Origin: an uncultured Deinococcales bacterium
Lineage (GTDB): Bacteria; Deinococcota; Deinococci; Deinococcales; Trueperaceae
Direction: 5' to 3'
NCBI GenBank assembly: GCA_937934635.1
Contig: CALGZD010000244.1
Location: 1-7,248 of the forward strand
Length of the DNA stretch: 7,248 bases
Within the stretch, counting starts at the first letter, position 1. Each line of letters starts with the position of its first letter. Below, one piece after another: positions 1 to 5,143 of the stretch. Made by a program: the position numbers and the translations under genes. The notes under the pieces are model-generated. The model made no database searches, was not told the origin of the DNA, and was given only the letters and a program-made list of their open reading frames with translations.

Positions 1-368
1 TGCTTAGGTAAATCACCCATAACGTAAATCACAGGTGGTGGATCAAAGATTTGACGCAGCGCTTGAGGATAGCGATTATCTACAATAGAAATAATATCCA
101 CACCGAGGTGACTGGCGCGTTTTAGTTCTTTTTCTGCTTCAGTATCATCTCGGTGTTCGTTGATAGCCTGTATAAGTTTTGGACCAACTCCAGAAACCTC
201 AGCAAGCTCTTGATTCGTTGCTGAAAGAATAGCTGCGGCATTGCCAAAATGCTCACTGAGCATCTTTATCTTTCTAGCTCCGAGTCCAGGTGTTAGAGAT
301 AACTTGAGGTACTCAAGTGCCTGATTATCATTTAAAATTTGTATACGTTCACCGCTGCTACCATTCAT
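1..368 (-). CDS. dprA: DNA processing protein DprA/Smf, N-terminal part (cut by window edge)
   Basis: DprA binds incoming single-stranded DNA during natural transformation and loads RecA on it in the cytoplasm. I translated 122 codons by hand. Residues 18-70 form the helix-hairpin-helix/SAM-like N-terminal region (LKLSLTPGLGARKIKML, then a stretch containing SGVGPKLIQAI). Residues 88-122 begin the Rossmann-like domain with the family pattern GVDIISIVDNRYPQAL, DPPPVIYVMGDLPK. The rest of this domain, with its nucleotide-fold glycines, lies beyond the left edge. The ATG at 366-368 is the only reasonable start: an in-frame stop lies two codons upstream (372-374). There is no Shine-Dalgarno sequence. 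A TACGCT hexamer ends 7 nt before the ATG, which would suit a leaderless transcript. A 9-bp inverted repeat lies 25 bp further up. The upstream gene on this strand ends in a terminator at 468-502, so dprA probably has its own promoter. The family call is confident from the N-terminal pattern alone. Confidence 0.9.
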   Translation of the reverse strand, partial: MNGSSGERIQILNDNQALEYLKLSLTPGLGARKIKMLSEHFGNAAAILSATNQELAEVSGVGPKLIQAINEHRDDTEAEKELKRASHLGVDIISIVDNRYPQALRQIFDPPPVIYVMGDLPK

Positions 369-375
369 TGTTTAG

Positions 376-381
376 AGCGTA
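376..381 (-). promoter_or_regulatory. Possible -10 element of dprA (leaderless layout)
   Basis: Read on the minus strand, TACGCT fits the TANNNT form of a -10 element and lies 7 nt before the dprA ATG, so transcription would start at or next to the start codon. No convincing -35 hexamer was found. The call rests on position, on the missing ribosome binding site, and on the same layout at 2946-2951. A match this degenerate can occur by chance. Confidence 0.3.
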
Positions 382-392
382 GCATTTGTTTT

Positions 393-420
393 AATACCTT
401 ACGATAAAATTTAAGGTATT
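393..420. repeat. Perfect 9-bp inverted repeat upstream of dprA
   Basis: AATACCTTA at 393-401 and its exact reverse complement TAAGGTATT at 412-420 flank a 10-bp AT-rich spacer. It is 24 bp upstream of the dprA start codon, overlapping or just above where a promoter would sit. It has no T-tract on either side, so a terminator is unlikely. It could be an operator for a dimeric regulator; no known motif was recognised. Confidence 0.55.
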
Positions 421-465
421 GATGCGTTTAGACGCAACTCATTGTAAATTAATCTGTTGGTATGC

Positions 466-502
466 ATAAAAAGGCTGCTTATCAACTCAGATAAACAGCC
501 TT
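466..502 (-). terminator. Rho-independent terminator of the lipoprotein gene
   Basis: On the minus strand the RNA folds into a 13-bp stem from arms 490-502 and 471-483. One pair is a G-U wobble and the loop is 6 nt. Five U residues follow (472-468, the first two being the foot of the stem). It begins 34 nt after the stop of the lipoprotein gene. Read on the plus strand the stem has no T-tract and carries an A-C mismatch instead of the wobble, so the direction is clear. Confidence 0.85.
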
Positions 503-536
503 ATGAGATTCACTTTTGATGTTATGCGTTAGAGGA

Positions 537-1019
537 CTATCTGACGACTCTTTGGAAGTTAAAGATTCCCTCTTTTTCTCCTTCAGTGTCTCTGGCTAGC
601 CAAAGTCCTGTGAAGCCACTATCACCAACATTACCTGACATTGTCATCGATGTTGTTGAGCCTTGGCTTGTTAAAAAGCAGCTAAGTTGGGTGTTTTGGA
701 GTGGGTTACAAATAAGCTGAATGGTTGGGCGGACGTTTGTTGCATCAGTGAGTATGCCAAAAAGACTGCCATTGCTAGCTTGATTGATGGTTAAGGTTGC
801 AGTCGATTGTTCTGTCCTTGGTGAGGTCATTTCCCAATTTCCGATGTACTGACCTACAGCAAAGCGAGAGAGGTTTTGAGAATTGTTTGAGCTTACTTGG
901 GGAAAGCAGCCACTTAGTACAAATATTCCTAATACAAGTATTGCGAATCTAGAAACTGTTTTTATGATGTGTTTTCTAGATTGATTTATAGCTATATTGT
1001 CAGACACTTTGGTAGACAT
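537..1019 (-). CDS. Small secreted lipoprotein of unknown function
   Basis: This encodes 160 residues. A basic N-terminus (RKHIIKTVSR) and a hydrophobic stretch at 25-36 lead to a lipobox, LSGC, with the lipidated cysteine at position 38, so the mature protein should be anchored to the outside of a membrane. After a short S/N-rich linker comes a segment opening with GQYIGNWEM, made of short alternating strands with many G, T and S. This looks like a small beta-barrel or lipocalin-like fold, but no family was recognised. Cysteines 104 and 114 could form a disulfide. The ATG at 1017-1019 is chosen over the in-frame ATG at 1032-1034 because GGAGG at 1028-1032 sits 8 nt before it and overlaps the upstream ATG. 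A perfect TATAAT at 1040-1045 precedes it and a terminator follows, so it is probably a single-gene transcript. Confidence 0.75.
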   Translation of the reverse strand: MSTKVSDNIAINQSRKHIIKTVSRFAILVLGIFVLSGCFPQVSSNNSQNLSRFAVGQYIGNWEMTSPRTEQSTATLTINQASNGSLFGILTDATNVRPTIQLICNPLQNTQLSCFLTSQGSTTSMTMSGNVGDSGFTGLWLARDTEGEKEGIFNFQRVVR

Positions 1020-1039
1020 TCTAGTTTCCTCCATAAGAA

Positions 1040-1045
1040 ATTATA
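1040..1045 (-). promoter_or_regulatory. Candidate -10 box for the lipoprotein gene at 537-1019
   Basis: A perfect TATAAT on the minus strand would start transcription near 1033, giving a leader of about 14 nt that begins just before the GGAGG ribosome binding site. No good -35 hexamer lies 16-18 bp upstream. A second TATAAT occurs at 1098-1103, so the exact promoter is uncertain in this AT-rich spacer. Confidence 0.4.
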
Positions 1046-1186
1046 TGTTATTACACAGTAAAAACCATAAAATCGTTCAAATATTGTTCCAAAGCCTATT
1101 ATATGTGGAAATTAGCTGAGATTAAGTAGTTTAGTGCAGGGCAAAGAGTAATTTGTTTGAGAAATAGGCTCAATCTTGCCAATAGC

Positions 1187-1867
1187 TTAGAGTGAAAAAC
1201 CGCCACTTTCGTCGTCTCTGACGACTGTACCGTTACGCAATACTAAGGTACGGCGGCGCATTTGGTCAACAAGTTCACGAGCATGGGTTGCGACTAAAAT
1301 GGTTGTACCACTCAGATTAATCTCGTTGAGTAGCTCTAAGATTTCCCAACTTGTATTTGGATCTAGATTACCTGTGGGTTCATCACAAAGTAGCAGAGGC
1401 GGGTCGGTGACAAGTGCTCTGGCTATGGCTACACGTTGTTGTTCACCTAAAGAAAGCTCCATAGGGTAGGCTTTGCGTTTGTGGGCAAGACCTACTTGGC
1501 GCAGCATGGCTAGAGAGCGCTGTTCTAGGTCTTCGTTTTCACCGATAGCTCGGAGCGCAAACGTGACATTGTCGAGTGCGTTGAGATTTTTTAGCAAACG
1601 GTGGTCTTGAAAGACCATGCCAATTTTACGCCTTAGGTATGGAATGCGGCTTTGTCGAATTTGGCTGATGTCATGTCCTGCAACTAAAACTTGACCAGAA
1701 GTTGGCAGGATACGCCTCAAGATGAGCCCTAGAACCGTAGATTTGCCAGCACCAGAATGACCTGTGATATAGATAAACTCGCCTTCGTTTACTTGAAAGC
1801 TTAGGTCTTTAATAGCGTGGGTGTGGGCACGTGAATAGGTTTTGGTTACGTTTCTAAGTTCAATCAT
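1187..1867 (-). CDS. ftsE: Cell division ABC transporter ATP-binding protein FtsE
   Basis: FtsE is the cytoplasmic ATPase that normally pairs with the membrane protein FtsX to control peptidoglycan hydrolases at the division site. The 226-residue length is typical. Motifs in order: Walker A GHSGAGKST (36-44); Q-loop with the FtsE-like text GMVFQDHRLL (83-92, Q87); ABC signature LSLGEQQR (138-145); Walker B LLLCDEP (158-164) followed by TGNLDP; and switch histidine H195. The signature is unusual: position 3, glycine in the usual LSGGE, is leucine. The serine and second glycine remain, so activity is probably kept. FtsX does not follow: the next gene downstream is a lipoprotein 167 bp away, and upstream is a nucleoside hydrolase. 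There is no Shine-Dalgarno sequence; a TATAAT ends 11 nt before the ATG. MacB/LolD-type ATPases are the main alternative, though the QDHRLL text favours FtsE. Confidence 0.85.
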   Translation of the reverse strand: MIELRNVTKTYSRAHTHAIKDLSFQVNEGEFIYITGHSGAGKSTVLGLILRRILPTSGQVLVAGHDISQIRQSRIPYLRRKIGMVFQDHRLLKNLNALDNVTFALRAIGENEDLEQRSLAMLRQVGLAHKRKAYPMELSLGEQQRVAIARALVTDPPLLLCDEPTGNLDPNTSWEILELLNEINLSGTTILVATHARELVDQMRRRTLVLRNGTVVRDDESGGFSL

Positions 1868-1876
1868 TCTAGTTAC

Positions 1877-1912
1877 AAATTATATGGTTATAAATTATAT
1901 GGTTATAAATTA
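1877..1912 (-). repeat. 15-bp tandem repeat carrying duplicated TATAAT boxes upstream of ftsE
   Basis: The unit AAATTATATGGTTAT occurs at 1877-1891 and 1892-1906, followed by a partial third copy (1907-1912). Read on the minus strand each full unit contains a perfect TATAAT (1879-1884 and 1894-1899). The nearer box would start transcription about 4-5 nt before the ftsE ATG, giving an almost leaderless message; the farther box would give a leader about 15 nt longer. No consensus -35 was seen for either. The repeat itself is certain; its promoter role is inference. Confidence 0.8.
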
Positions 1913-2007
1913 ACAATATGTGCGGTAGTTTACCTAAGTAATGCCTAGGCAAATGAGTATATCGTATTTTGATGTGACAAGATGTATATTGCAGCTTCGC
2001 AGGAGAG

Positions 2008-2937
2008 CTAGTAGAGCTTTATTGTTTCAATCAGTAAGTCGATAGCTTTGTCTCGATCTATTGATTGAGCAACGCGTACATTGCTTTTTTGTGCATCTAT
2101 TGTGCCTCGCTCATCGATGACTGTCATGCCACGGGTGTGCGTACCAGTGAGTTCGATGGTGACATGGCGGGGCTCGAGCCCGAACAATTCAGGGTGCGTA
2201 ATCGCCATGACAGCGCAGGGGTCGTGTAGAGGACCAGCATGAATGCCAAACTTCTCTTCGTATTTATCGCAGAAAAACTGCATCAAGTCTGCTGTGAACG
2301 TGGCAGCAGTATTACCTACAGCCCGAATGTCAGTAATAGTCTGGGTGTCAACCATATACTGATGGGTTAAGTCCAAACCACACATGATGATAGGCGCACC
2401 ACTACTAAAAACAATATCAGCAGCTTCAGGATCAGCATAAATATTAAATTCAGCCATCGGTGTGACGTTGCCAAATGTGCCACCACCCATCAAAGAAATG
2501 CCTTTGATTTTACTGATGATGTCGGGTGCGGTCCTAAAGGCTAAAGCAATATTTGTCAAAGGTCCAACAGGCACTAACCATACATCATCTTCTGTGCGTA
2601 TCGTTTTGATGATATGTGCAACAGCTTCTTCACTTGCAAGCGGATAGGTGAGTTGGGGTAAAACAGGACCACCTAAACCAGATTCGCCATGGATAAACTC
2701 AGCATGTAGAGGTTCAGCAGTGATTGGACGATTTGCACCAGCATGGACTGGTAAATCCAGCTCCAATAGTTGAGTTACAAGACGAGCATTGTGCTGGGTT
2801 AGTTTGAGTGGTACATTGCCACTCACCGCAGTAACAGCTAAAACTTCACAATGTTGCGCTGCAAACAAAATAGCAACAGCGTCGTCATGACCTGGGTCAC
2901 AATCAAGAATAATGCGTGGTTTAGGGGTTTTAATCAT
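2008..2937 (-). CDS. Ribonucleoside hydrolase of the RihA/RihB (inosine-uridine) family
   Basis: This cytoplasmic enzyme cleaves the N-glycosidic bond of ribonucleosides, releasing base and ribose for salvage. At 309 residues it is full length. The N-terminal metal-binding motif DCDPGHDDA (12-20) supplies the calcium-binding aspartates, expected at D14 and D19 with D18 beside them. Other family marks are GN at 40-41, HGESGLGGP at 83-91 (H83), MGGG at 150-153, AEFNIYADPEAA at 162-173 and LHDPCAV at 237-243 (H238, D239). The two histidines and overall text resemble recalled E. coli RihA, which prefers pyrimidine nucleosides; specificity cannot be fixed from sequence, so no symbol is given. It starts 16 bp after a lipoprotein gene on the same strand and has no Shine-Dalgarno sequence, but TATAAT lies 8 nt before the ATG. 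It may therefore be read both from upstream and from its own leaderless promoter. No terminator was found after the stop. Confidence 0.92.
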   Translation of the reverse strand: MIKTPKPRIILDCDPGHDDAVAILFAAQHCEVLAVTAVSGNVPLKLTQHNARLVTQLLELDLPVHAGANRPITAEPLHAEFIHGESGLGGPVLPQLTYPLASEEAVAHIIKTIRTEDDVWLVPVGPLTNIALAFRTAPDIISKIKGISLMGGGTFGNVTPMAEFNIYADPEAADIVFSSGAPIIMCGLDLTHQYMVDTQTITDIRAVGNTAATFTADLMQFFCDKYEEKFGIHAGPLHDPCAVMAITHPELFGLEPRHVTIELTGTHTRGMTVIDERGTIDAQKSNVRVAQSIDRDKAIDLLIETIKLY

Positions 2938-2945
2938 AGTTTTTT

Positions 2946-2951
2946 ATTATA
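2946..2951 (-). promoter_or_regulatory. Candidate -10 box for a leaderless nucleoside hydrolase transcript
   Basis: A perfect TATAAT on the minus strand sits between the stop of the upstream lipoprotein gene (2954) and the hydrolase ATG (2937), ending 8 nt before the ATG. Transcription would begin within a base or two of the start codon. The 8 nt between are A-rich with no ribosome binding site. No consensus -35 is seen; it would have to lie inside the end of the lipoprotein gene. Confidence 0.5.
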
Positions 2952-2953
2952 GC

Positions 2954-3481
2954 TTACTGCTCTACTGCGTGGAGGATAACTCTAAAATCATTTTGGTTTG
3001 TCGGACGATTCAAAGTAGGGTACGGGCGGATTTCATGTAGTTGAATGTTAAGACCTTGAAACAAAATTGAATTCGGTTGCCCTGCTGTACTCAAGGTTGT
3101 TCGTTGTACTTGGTTATTGTGAAGAAGTTGAAGTTCAATACGTGCATCTCCTGCTTGAACACACGTTGCTCCGCTTGGGCAGCGACTGTCATATACTTCA
3201 GTGAAGCTCATGGAGACGCCATTGCTAAAATTAGCAGTAAATCCTGGAGCTAGCACGATGGTTGCAGGCAAGATTATTGCTTCTGTAGACGGAATAAATG
3301 GATTGTCTGGGTTACTGTTTGGGTTAGTTGTCGCAGTATTAGTTGTAGCAATATCAGTGTATTGGTTTGGATAAATGGCATAGTTACCAAAGCCTGTGCA
3401 AGCTGTTAGAAAGAGACTTGCGGATATTACAATAAACAGATGCTTTAGTGCTTGTTTTAACTGTTTGAACGTGTGTTTCAT
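2954..3481 (-). CDS. Small lipoprotein with DSRCPxGxxC motif, function unknown
   Basis: This encodes 175 residues. A lysine-rich N-terminus and hydrophobic segment (15-26) end in a lipobox LTAC with the lipidated cysteine at 28, so the protein should be membrane-anchored outside the cytoplasm. A T/N/P-rich linker follows (about 45-62). The folded part (about 68-175) is beta-rich and holds VYDSRCPSGATCVQAGDARIEL (97-118 in outline), with C101 and C107 well placed for a disulfide. I recall similar DSRCP...C..aGeA segments in many uncharacterised bacterial lipoproteins, with no assigned role. The ATG at 3479-3481 is chosen because GGAGG lies 5 nt upstream (3487-3491); the longer frame from 3529 would bury that site and put 16 residues before a normal signal peptide. 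The nucleoside hydrolase follows 16 bp downstream, so the two may be co-transcribed, though no functional link is evident. Confidence 0.75.
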   Translation of the reverse strand: MKHTFKQLKQALKHLFIVISASLFLTACTGFGNYAIYPNQYTDIATTNTATTNPNSNPDNPFIPSTEAIILPATIVLAPGFTANFSNGVSMSFTEVYDSRCPSGATCVQAGDARIELQLLHNNQVQRTTLSTAGQPNSILFQGLNIQLHEIRPYPTLNRPTNQNDFRVILHAVEQ

Positions 3482-3614
3482 ATCAACCTCCTCATATCTT
3501 GCTGTCAAGTTAACGCTAAGTTGGTGCAAATTGCCATAAATTCTTTACAAATAACTAAAATGCGTTAAGTTAGACCGATATTTTATCGTTAGTATAGCAT
3601 TCGAGTGCATCCTT

Positions 3615-3684
3615 GTACTGGATGCCAAGTACTGGATGCCAAGTACTGGATGCTAAGTACTGGATGCTAAGTACTGGATACTAA
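3615..3684. repeat. Tandem array, five 14-bp units
   Basis: Units 1 and 2 (3615-3628, 3629-3642) are GTACTGGATGCCAA. Units 3 and 4 (3643-3656, 3657-3670) are GTACTGGATGCTAA. Unit 5 (3671-3684) is GTACTGGATACTAA. They lie head to tail with no spacers. The changes accumulate in order along the array, as expected from successive local duplication. Each internal junction forms the palindrome AGTACT. A CTAA decay tail follows (3687-3696). Confidence 0.97.
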
Positions 3685-3790
3685 GCTAAAGCTAATTTGA
3701 AAGACATTTCTTGAAACGTTGCACCTTTTTTCTAAGTGGCGGTTTTCAAACGAAGTGCGAAAACAGGCTACCTTTAGCAGTTGCAAAAAA

Positions 3791-3850
3791 GATTGCACTA
3801 GATTCCACTAGATTGCACCAAGTTCTATCAGATTGCACCAGATTCTATCA
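3791..3850. repeat. Tandem array, six 10-bp units
   Basis: The units are GATTGCACTA, GATTCCACTA, GATTGCACCA, AGTTCTATCA, GATTGCACCA and GATTCTATCA. The last four also form two imperfect copies of a 20-bp unit, showing that a dimer was duplicated after the first units arose. The period matches one helical turn of DNA. It shares no sequence with the 14-bp array 107 bp to its left. Confidence 0.93.
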
Positions 3851-3871
3851 GTCAGAAGAGCTTTTGAATTG

Positions 3872-3949
3872 CCGTTTAGGGCGAATTACTGTTTAAGGCG
3901 AATTACTGTTTAGGGCGAATTACCGTTTAGGGCGAATTACCTTTAGGGG
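3872..3949. repeat. Tandem array, four 17-bp units plus a partial fifth
   Basis: The units at 3872-3888 and 3923-3939 are identical (CCGTTTAGGGCGAATTA). Those at 3889-3905 and 3906-3922 start CTG instead of CCG, and the former also has AAGG for AGGG. A degenerate partial copy runs to about 3949. It begins 22 bp after the 10-bp array and has an unrelated unit. Confidence 0.96.
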
Positions 3950-3960
3950 ATAGTAGCTTC

Positions 3961-4000
3961 AACATGGACATCAATACGAAACATGGACATCAATACGAAA
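3961..4000. repeat. Perfect tandem duplication of a 19-mer
   Basis: ACATGGACATCAATACGAA occurs at 3962-3980 and again at 3981-3999 with no difference and no gap. The match extends one base outside each end, giving about 2.1 copies. The lack of divergence suggests a recent event compared with the neighbouring arrays. Confidence 0.97.
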
Positions 4001-4081
4001 TCGGTGGCGCTGGGATTAATAATGCAAATGCCACTTAATCAGCATACAGTGGGTGAATGCACCCTTTTGCCATATTGTTTA

Positions 4082-4110
4082 TTTACTTCAACGTATATTG
4101 AGCGCATAAT
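4082..4110 (+). promoter_or_regulatory. Probable rplY promoter
   Basis: TTTACT at 4082-4087 and CATAAT at 4105-4110 are separated by 17 bp, the best sigma-70-type pair in this spacer. Transcription would start near 4117, just at the left arm of the inverted repeat that encloses the leader, leaving a 5' untranslated region of about 76 nt. Confidence 0.5.
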
Positions 4111-4120
4111 GTTAAGGCTT

Positions 4121-4187
4121 GTAAGACTCACCTGGTAATCGGTAATCTTTTTTACGATTAAATTATGAAAGAGTCTTACCTTGGAGG
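4121..4187 (+). promoter_or_regulatory. Structured rplY leader: 9-bp inverted repeat next to the ribosome binding site
   Basis: GTAAGACTC (4121-4129) pairs perfectly with GAGTCTTAC (4171-4179), enclosing 41 nt. Inside is a smaller stem, TAATCG (4136-4141) with CGATTA (4155-4160), and a 7-bp tandem duplication GGTAATC (4134-4147). The right arm ends 3 nt before the GGAGG ribosome binding site at 4183-4187. In RNA the outer helix would begin close to the predicted 5' end and stack against the ribosome binding site. That suits translational control, possibly by L25 itself; this role is inference. It lacks a T-tract after the stem, so it is not a terminator as drawn. Confidence 0.55.
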
Positions 4188-4192
4188 CAACT

Positions 4193-4828
4193 ATGAAACT
4201 CGAAGCGAGTAAGCGTGGTCCAGGAAAACCTAATGCGCTTCGTAGAGAAGGCGTATTACCTGCCATCGTTTATAACAAAGAAATGAACGAAAAGGTTAGC
4301 GTTAATCTACGTGAATTTGACAAAGTATTTCGTAAACAAGGTCAGTCTGGCATTATTGACCTAGACATTGAAGGTACAGAGGTTGAAGTACTGGTCAAAC
4401 AAGTTCAGATGAACAAGCGTAAGCGTCTTCCTCAACATATCGATTTTTATGCTATTACCCGTGGTCAAACTGTACAGGTTGCAGTGAGTATTGATTATAT
4501 AGGTACAGCTGCTGGTGTGCGTGAAGGTGGACAGCTAGACGTCAAGCGTCGTGAGGTTACAATTGATGTATTGCCACGTCTAATTCCTGAGAATTTCGAG
4601 ATTGATATTTCTGAAATGGAAATTGGCGATGTTAAGCACATTTCTGAAGTAGAAAATATGTTGCCTGAAGGTTCAACGTTGATGGATAATCCAGAGTTGA
4701 CCCTTCTTACAATTGTTGCTTCTCGTGTTGCGAAACTTGCAGAGGAAGAAGAAGAAGGCGGAGCTACTGAGCCAGAAGTTATTGGTGAAAGTAGTGCTGA
4801 AGAAGAAGCTTCAGGAGATGAAGGTTAA
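4193..4828 (+). CDS. rplY: 50S ribosomal protein L25, Ctc/TL5 type
   Basis: L25 of this type binds 5S rRNA in the central protuberance of the large ribosomal subunit and is linked to stress tolerance (general stress protein Ctc). The protein is 211 residues, the long two-domain form. The N-terminal 5S-binding domain (about 1-92) has GKPNALRREGVLPAIVYN (11-28), EFDKVFRK (41-48), VQMNKRKRLPQHIDFYAI (71-88). The C-terminal beta domain (about 93-185) has IGTAAGVREGGQL (103-115) and LPRLIPENFEIDIS (127-140). An acidic tail follows (184-211, mostly E, G, S). Recalled Thermus TL5 shows the same text in all these segments, which points to the Deinococcota. The ATG at 4193 is chosen over the in-frame TTG at 4181 because the TTG is part of the ribosome binding site TTGGAGG, 5 nt before the ATG. 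The gene has its own promoter, a structured leader and a strong terminator, so it is a single-gene unit. Confidence 0.95.
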   Translation: MKLEASKRGPGKPNALRREGVLPAIVYNKEMNEKVSVNLREFDKVFRKQGQSGIIDLDIEGTEVEVLVKQVQMNKRKRLPQHIDFYAITRGQTVQVAVSIDYIGTAAGVREGGQLDVKRREVTIDVLPRLIPENFEIDISEMEIGDVKHISEVENMLPEGSTLMDNPELTLLTIVASRVAKLAEEEEEGGATEPEVIGESSAEEEASGDEG

Positions 4829-4875
4829 TTCATATCAAAGCCTGAGCAATATTAAAGTCTAATGATTTGATATTC

Positions 4876-4905
4876 ATGGAGAGCTTAGGCTCTCCATTCT
4901 TTTTT
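4876..4905 (+). terminator. Rho-independent terminator of rplY
   Basis: A perfect 9-bp stem, ATGGAGAGC (4876-4884) with GCTCTCCAT (4889-4897), closes on a TTAG loop and is followed by TC and six T residues (4900-4905). It lies 47 nt after the rplY stop. It separates rplY from pth, which has its own promoter at 5040-5048. Confidence 0.93.
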
Positions 4906-4956
4906 CAAGAATAATGAGGATGATCCTTTATAAGCAGTTCCACGATTCACTGCGAC

Positions 4957-4980
4957 AATAGGGAATCGAATAGGGAATCG
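4957..4980. repeat. Perfect tandem duplication of a 12-mer
   Basis: AATAGGGAATCG occurs at 4957-4968 and 4969-4980 without a gap or difference. It lies about 60 bp upstream of the pth promoter. It resembles the other spacer duplications in this window in style, not in sequence. Confidence 0.95.
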
Positions 4981-5039
4981 GTGAGCTTCGTAACGAGTAA
5001 GAACAAACCTACTTAGACTGTAGGGTTGTTACGAGGAAA

Positions 5040-5048
5040 TGCTATAAT
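5040..5048 (+). promoter_or_regulatory. Extended -10 promoter for pth
   Basis: TGCTATAAT is a perfect extended -10 element (TG, one base, TATAAT). No good -35 is found at normal spacing; TTAGAC at 5013-5018 is too far away. Extended -10 promoters often do without one. The start of transcription would be near 5055. Confidence 0.65.
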
Positions 5049-5143
5049 ATAGCGACATCATCCTGAATATTTCCGATGCTGGTGCGACTTTCTGAAGGTG
5101 TGCGGTTATCATTTTAGTATTTTTAAGAGCATTTTATAGGTAG

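Larger units (their letters stand above)
3482..4192. other. 711-bp divergent intergenic region rich in tandem repeats
   Basis: This separates the leftward and rightward gene blocks. No convincing gene was found in it. From left to right: an AT-rich stretch that should hold the promoter of the lipoprotein gene (3482-3600, with a small inverted repeat CGATA-TTT-TATCG at 3576-3588); a five-unit 14-bp array (3615-3684); a hairpin GTTTTC/GAAAAC at 3742-3747 and 3759-3764; a six-unit 10-bp array (3791-3850); a 17-bp array (3872-3949); a duplicated 19-mer (3961-3999); and the rplY promoter and leader (4082-4192). Short open frames inside it lack ribosome binding sites and consist partly of repeats. 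Confidence 0.8.
4906..5143 (+). other. rplY-pth spacer: duplicated 12-mer and pth leader
   Basis: No gene or RNA gene was recognised. The stretch contains the AGGAT-G-ATCCT palindrome (4918-4928), a perfect 12-bp tandem duplication, an extended -10 promoter, and a pth leader of about 89 nt (from about 5055). The leader has only weak, broken complementarity between its first and middle parts, and no riboswitch was recognised. Confidence 0.6.

Noticed and set aside
1032..1034. ATG as start of the lipoprotein gene (five extra residues)
   Set aside because: It overlaps the GGAGG ribosome binding site that serves the ATG at 1017-1019.
1157..1173. Hairpin TTGAG/CTCAA as an ftsE terminator
   Set aside because: The stem is only 5 bp and no T-tract follows on the minus strand.
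1942..1951. Palindrome TGCCTAGGCA between the nucleoside hydrolase gene and ftsE
   Set aside because: A 10-bp self-complementary word alone is weak evidence; it has no loop, T-tract or second copy.
2462..2647. Plus-strand open frame of 61 codons
   Set aside because: It lies wholly inside the nucleoside hydrolase gene on the opposite strand, has no ribosome binding site and gives no recognisable protein.
3503..3508. TTGACA (minus strand) as a -35 box for the lipoprotein gene at 2954-3481
   Set aside because: It is only about 22 bp from the start codon, so a -10 at normal spacing would fall on the start codon.
3711..3896. Open frame of 61 codons in the divergent spacer
   Set aside because: It starts with TTG without a ribosome binding site and much of it is translated tandem repeat; other frames of the repeat are no worse.
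3615..3999. CRISPR array
   Set aside because: Units are 10-19 bp and directly adjacent, without unique spacers, and no cas gene is present.
4181..4183. TTG as start of rplY (four extra residues)
   Set aside because: It is part of the TTGGAGG ribosome binding site for the ATG at 4193, and the family starts near that ATG.
3482..4192. Replication origin in the repeat-rich divergent spacer
   Set aside because: No DnaA-box-like TTATNCACA sites were seen, the arrays are unrelated to one another, and no dnaA, dnaN or gidA gene is near.
4039..4266. Minus-strand open frame of 75 codons
   Set aside because: It overlaps the rplY promoter, leader and start on the opposite strand and has no support of its own.
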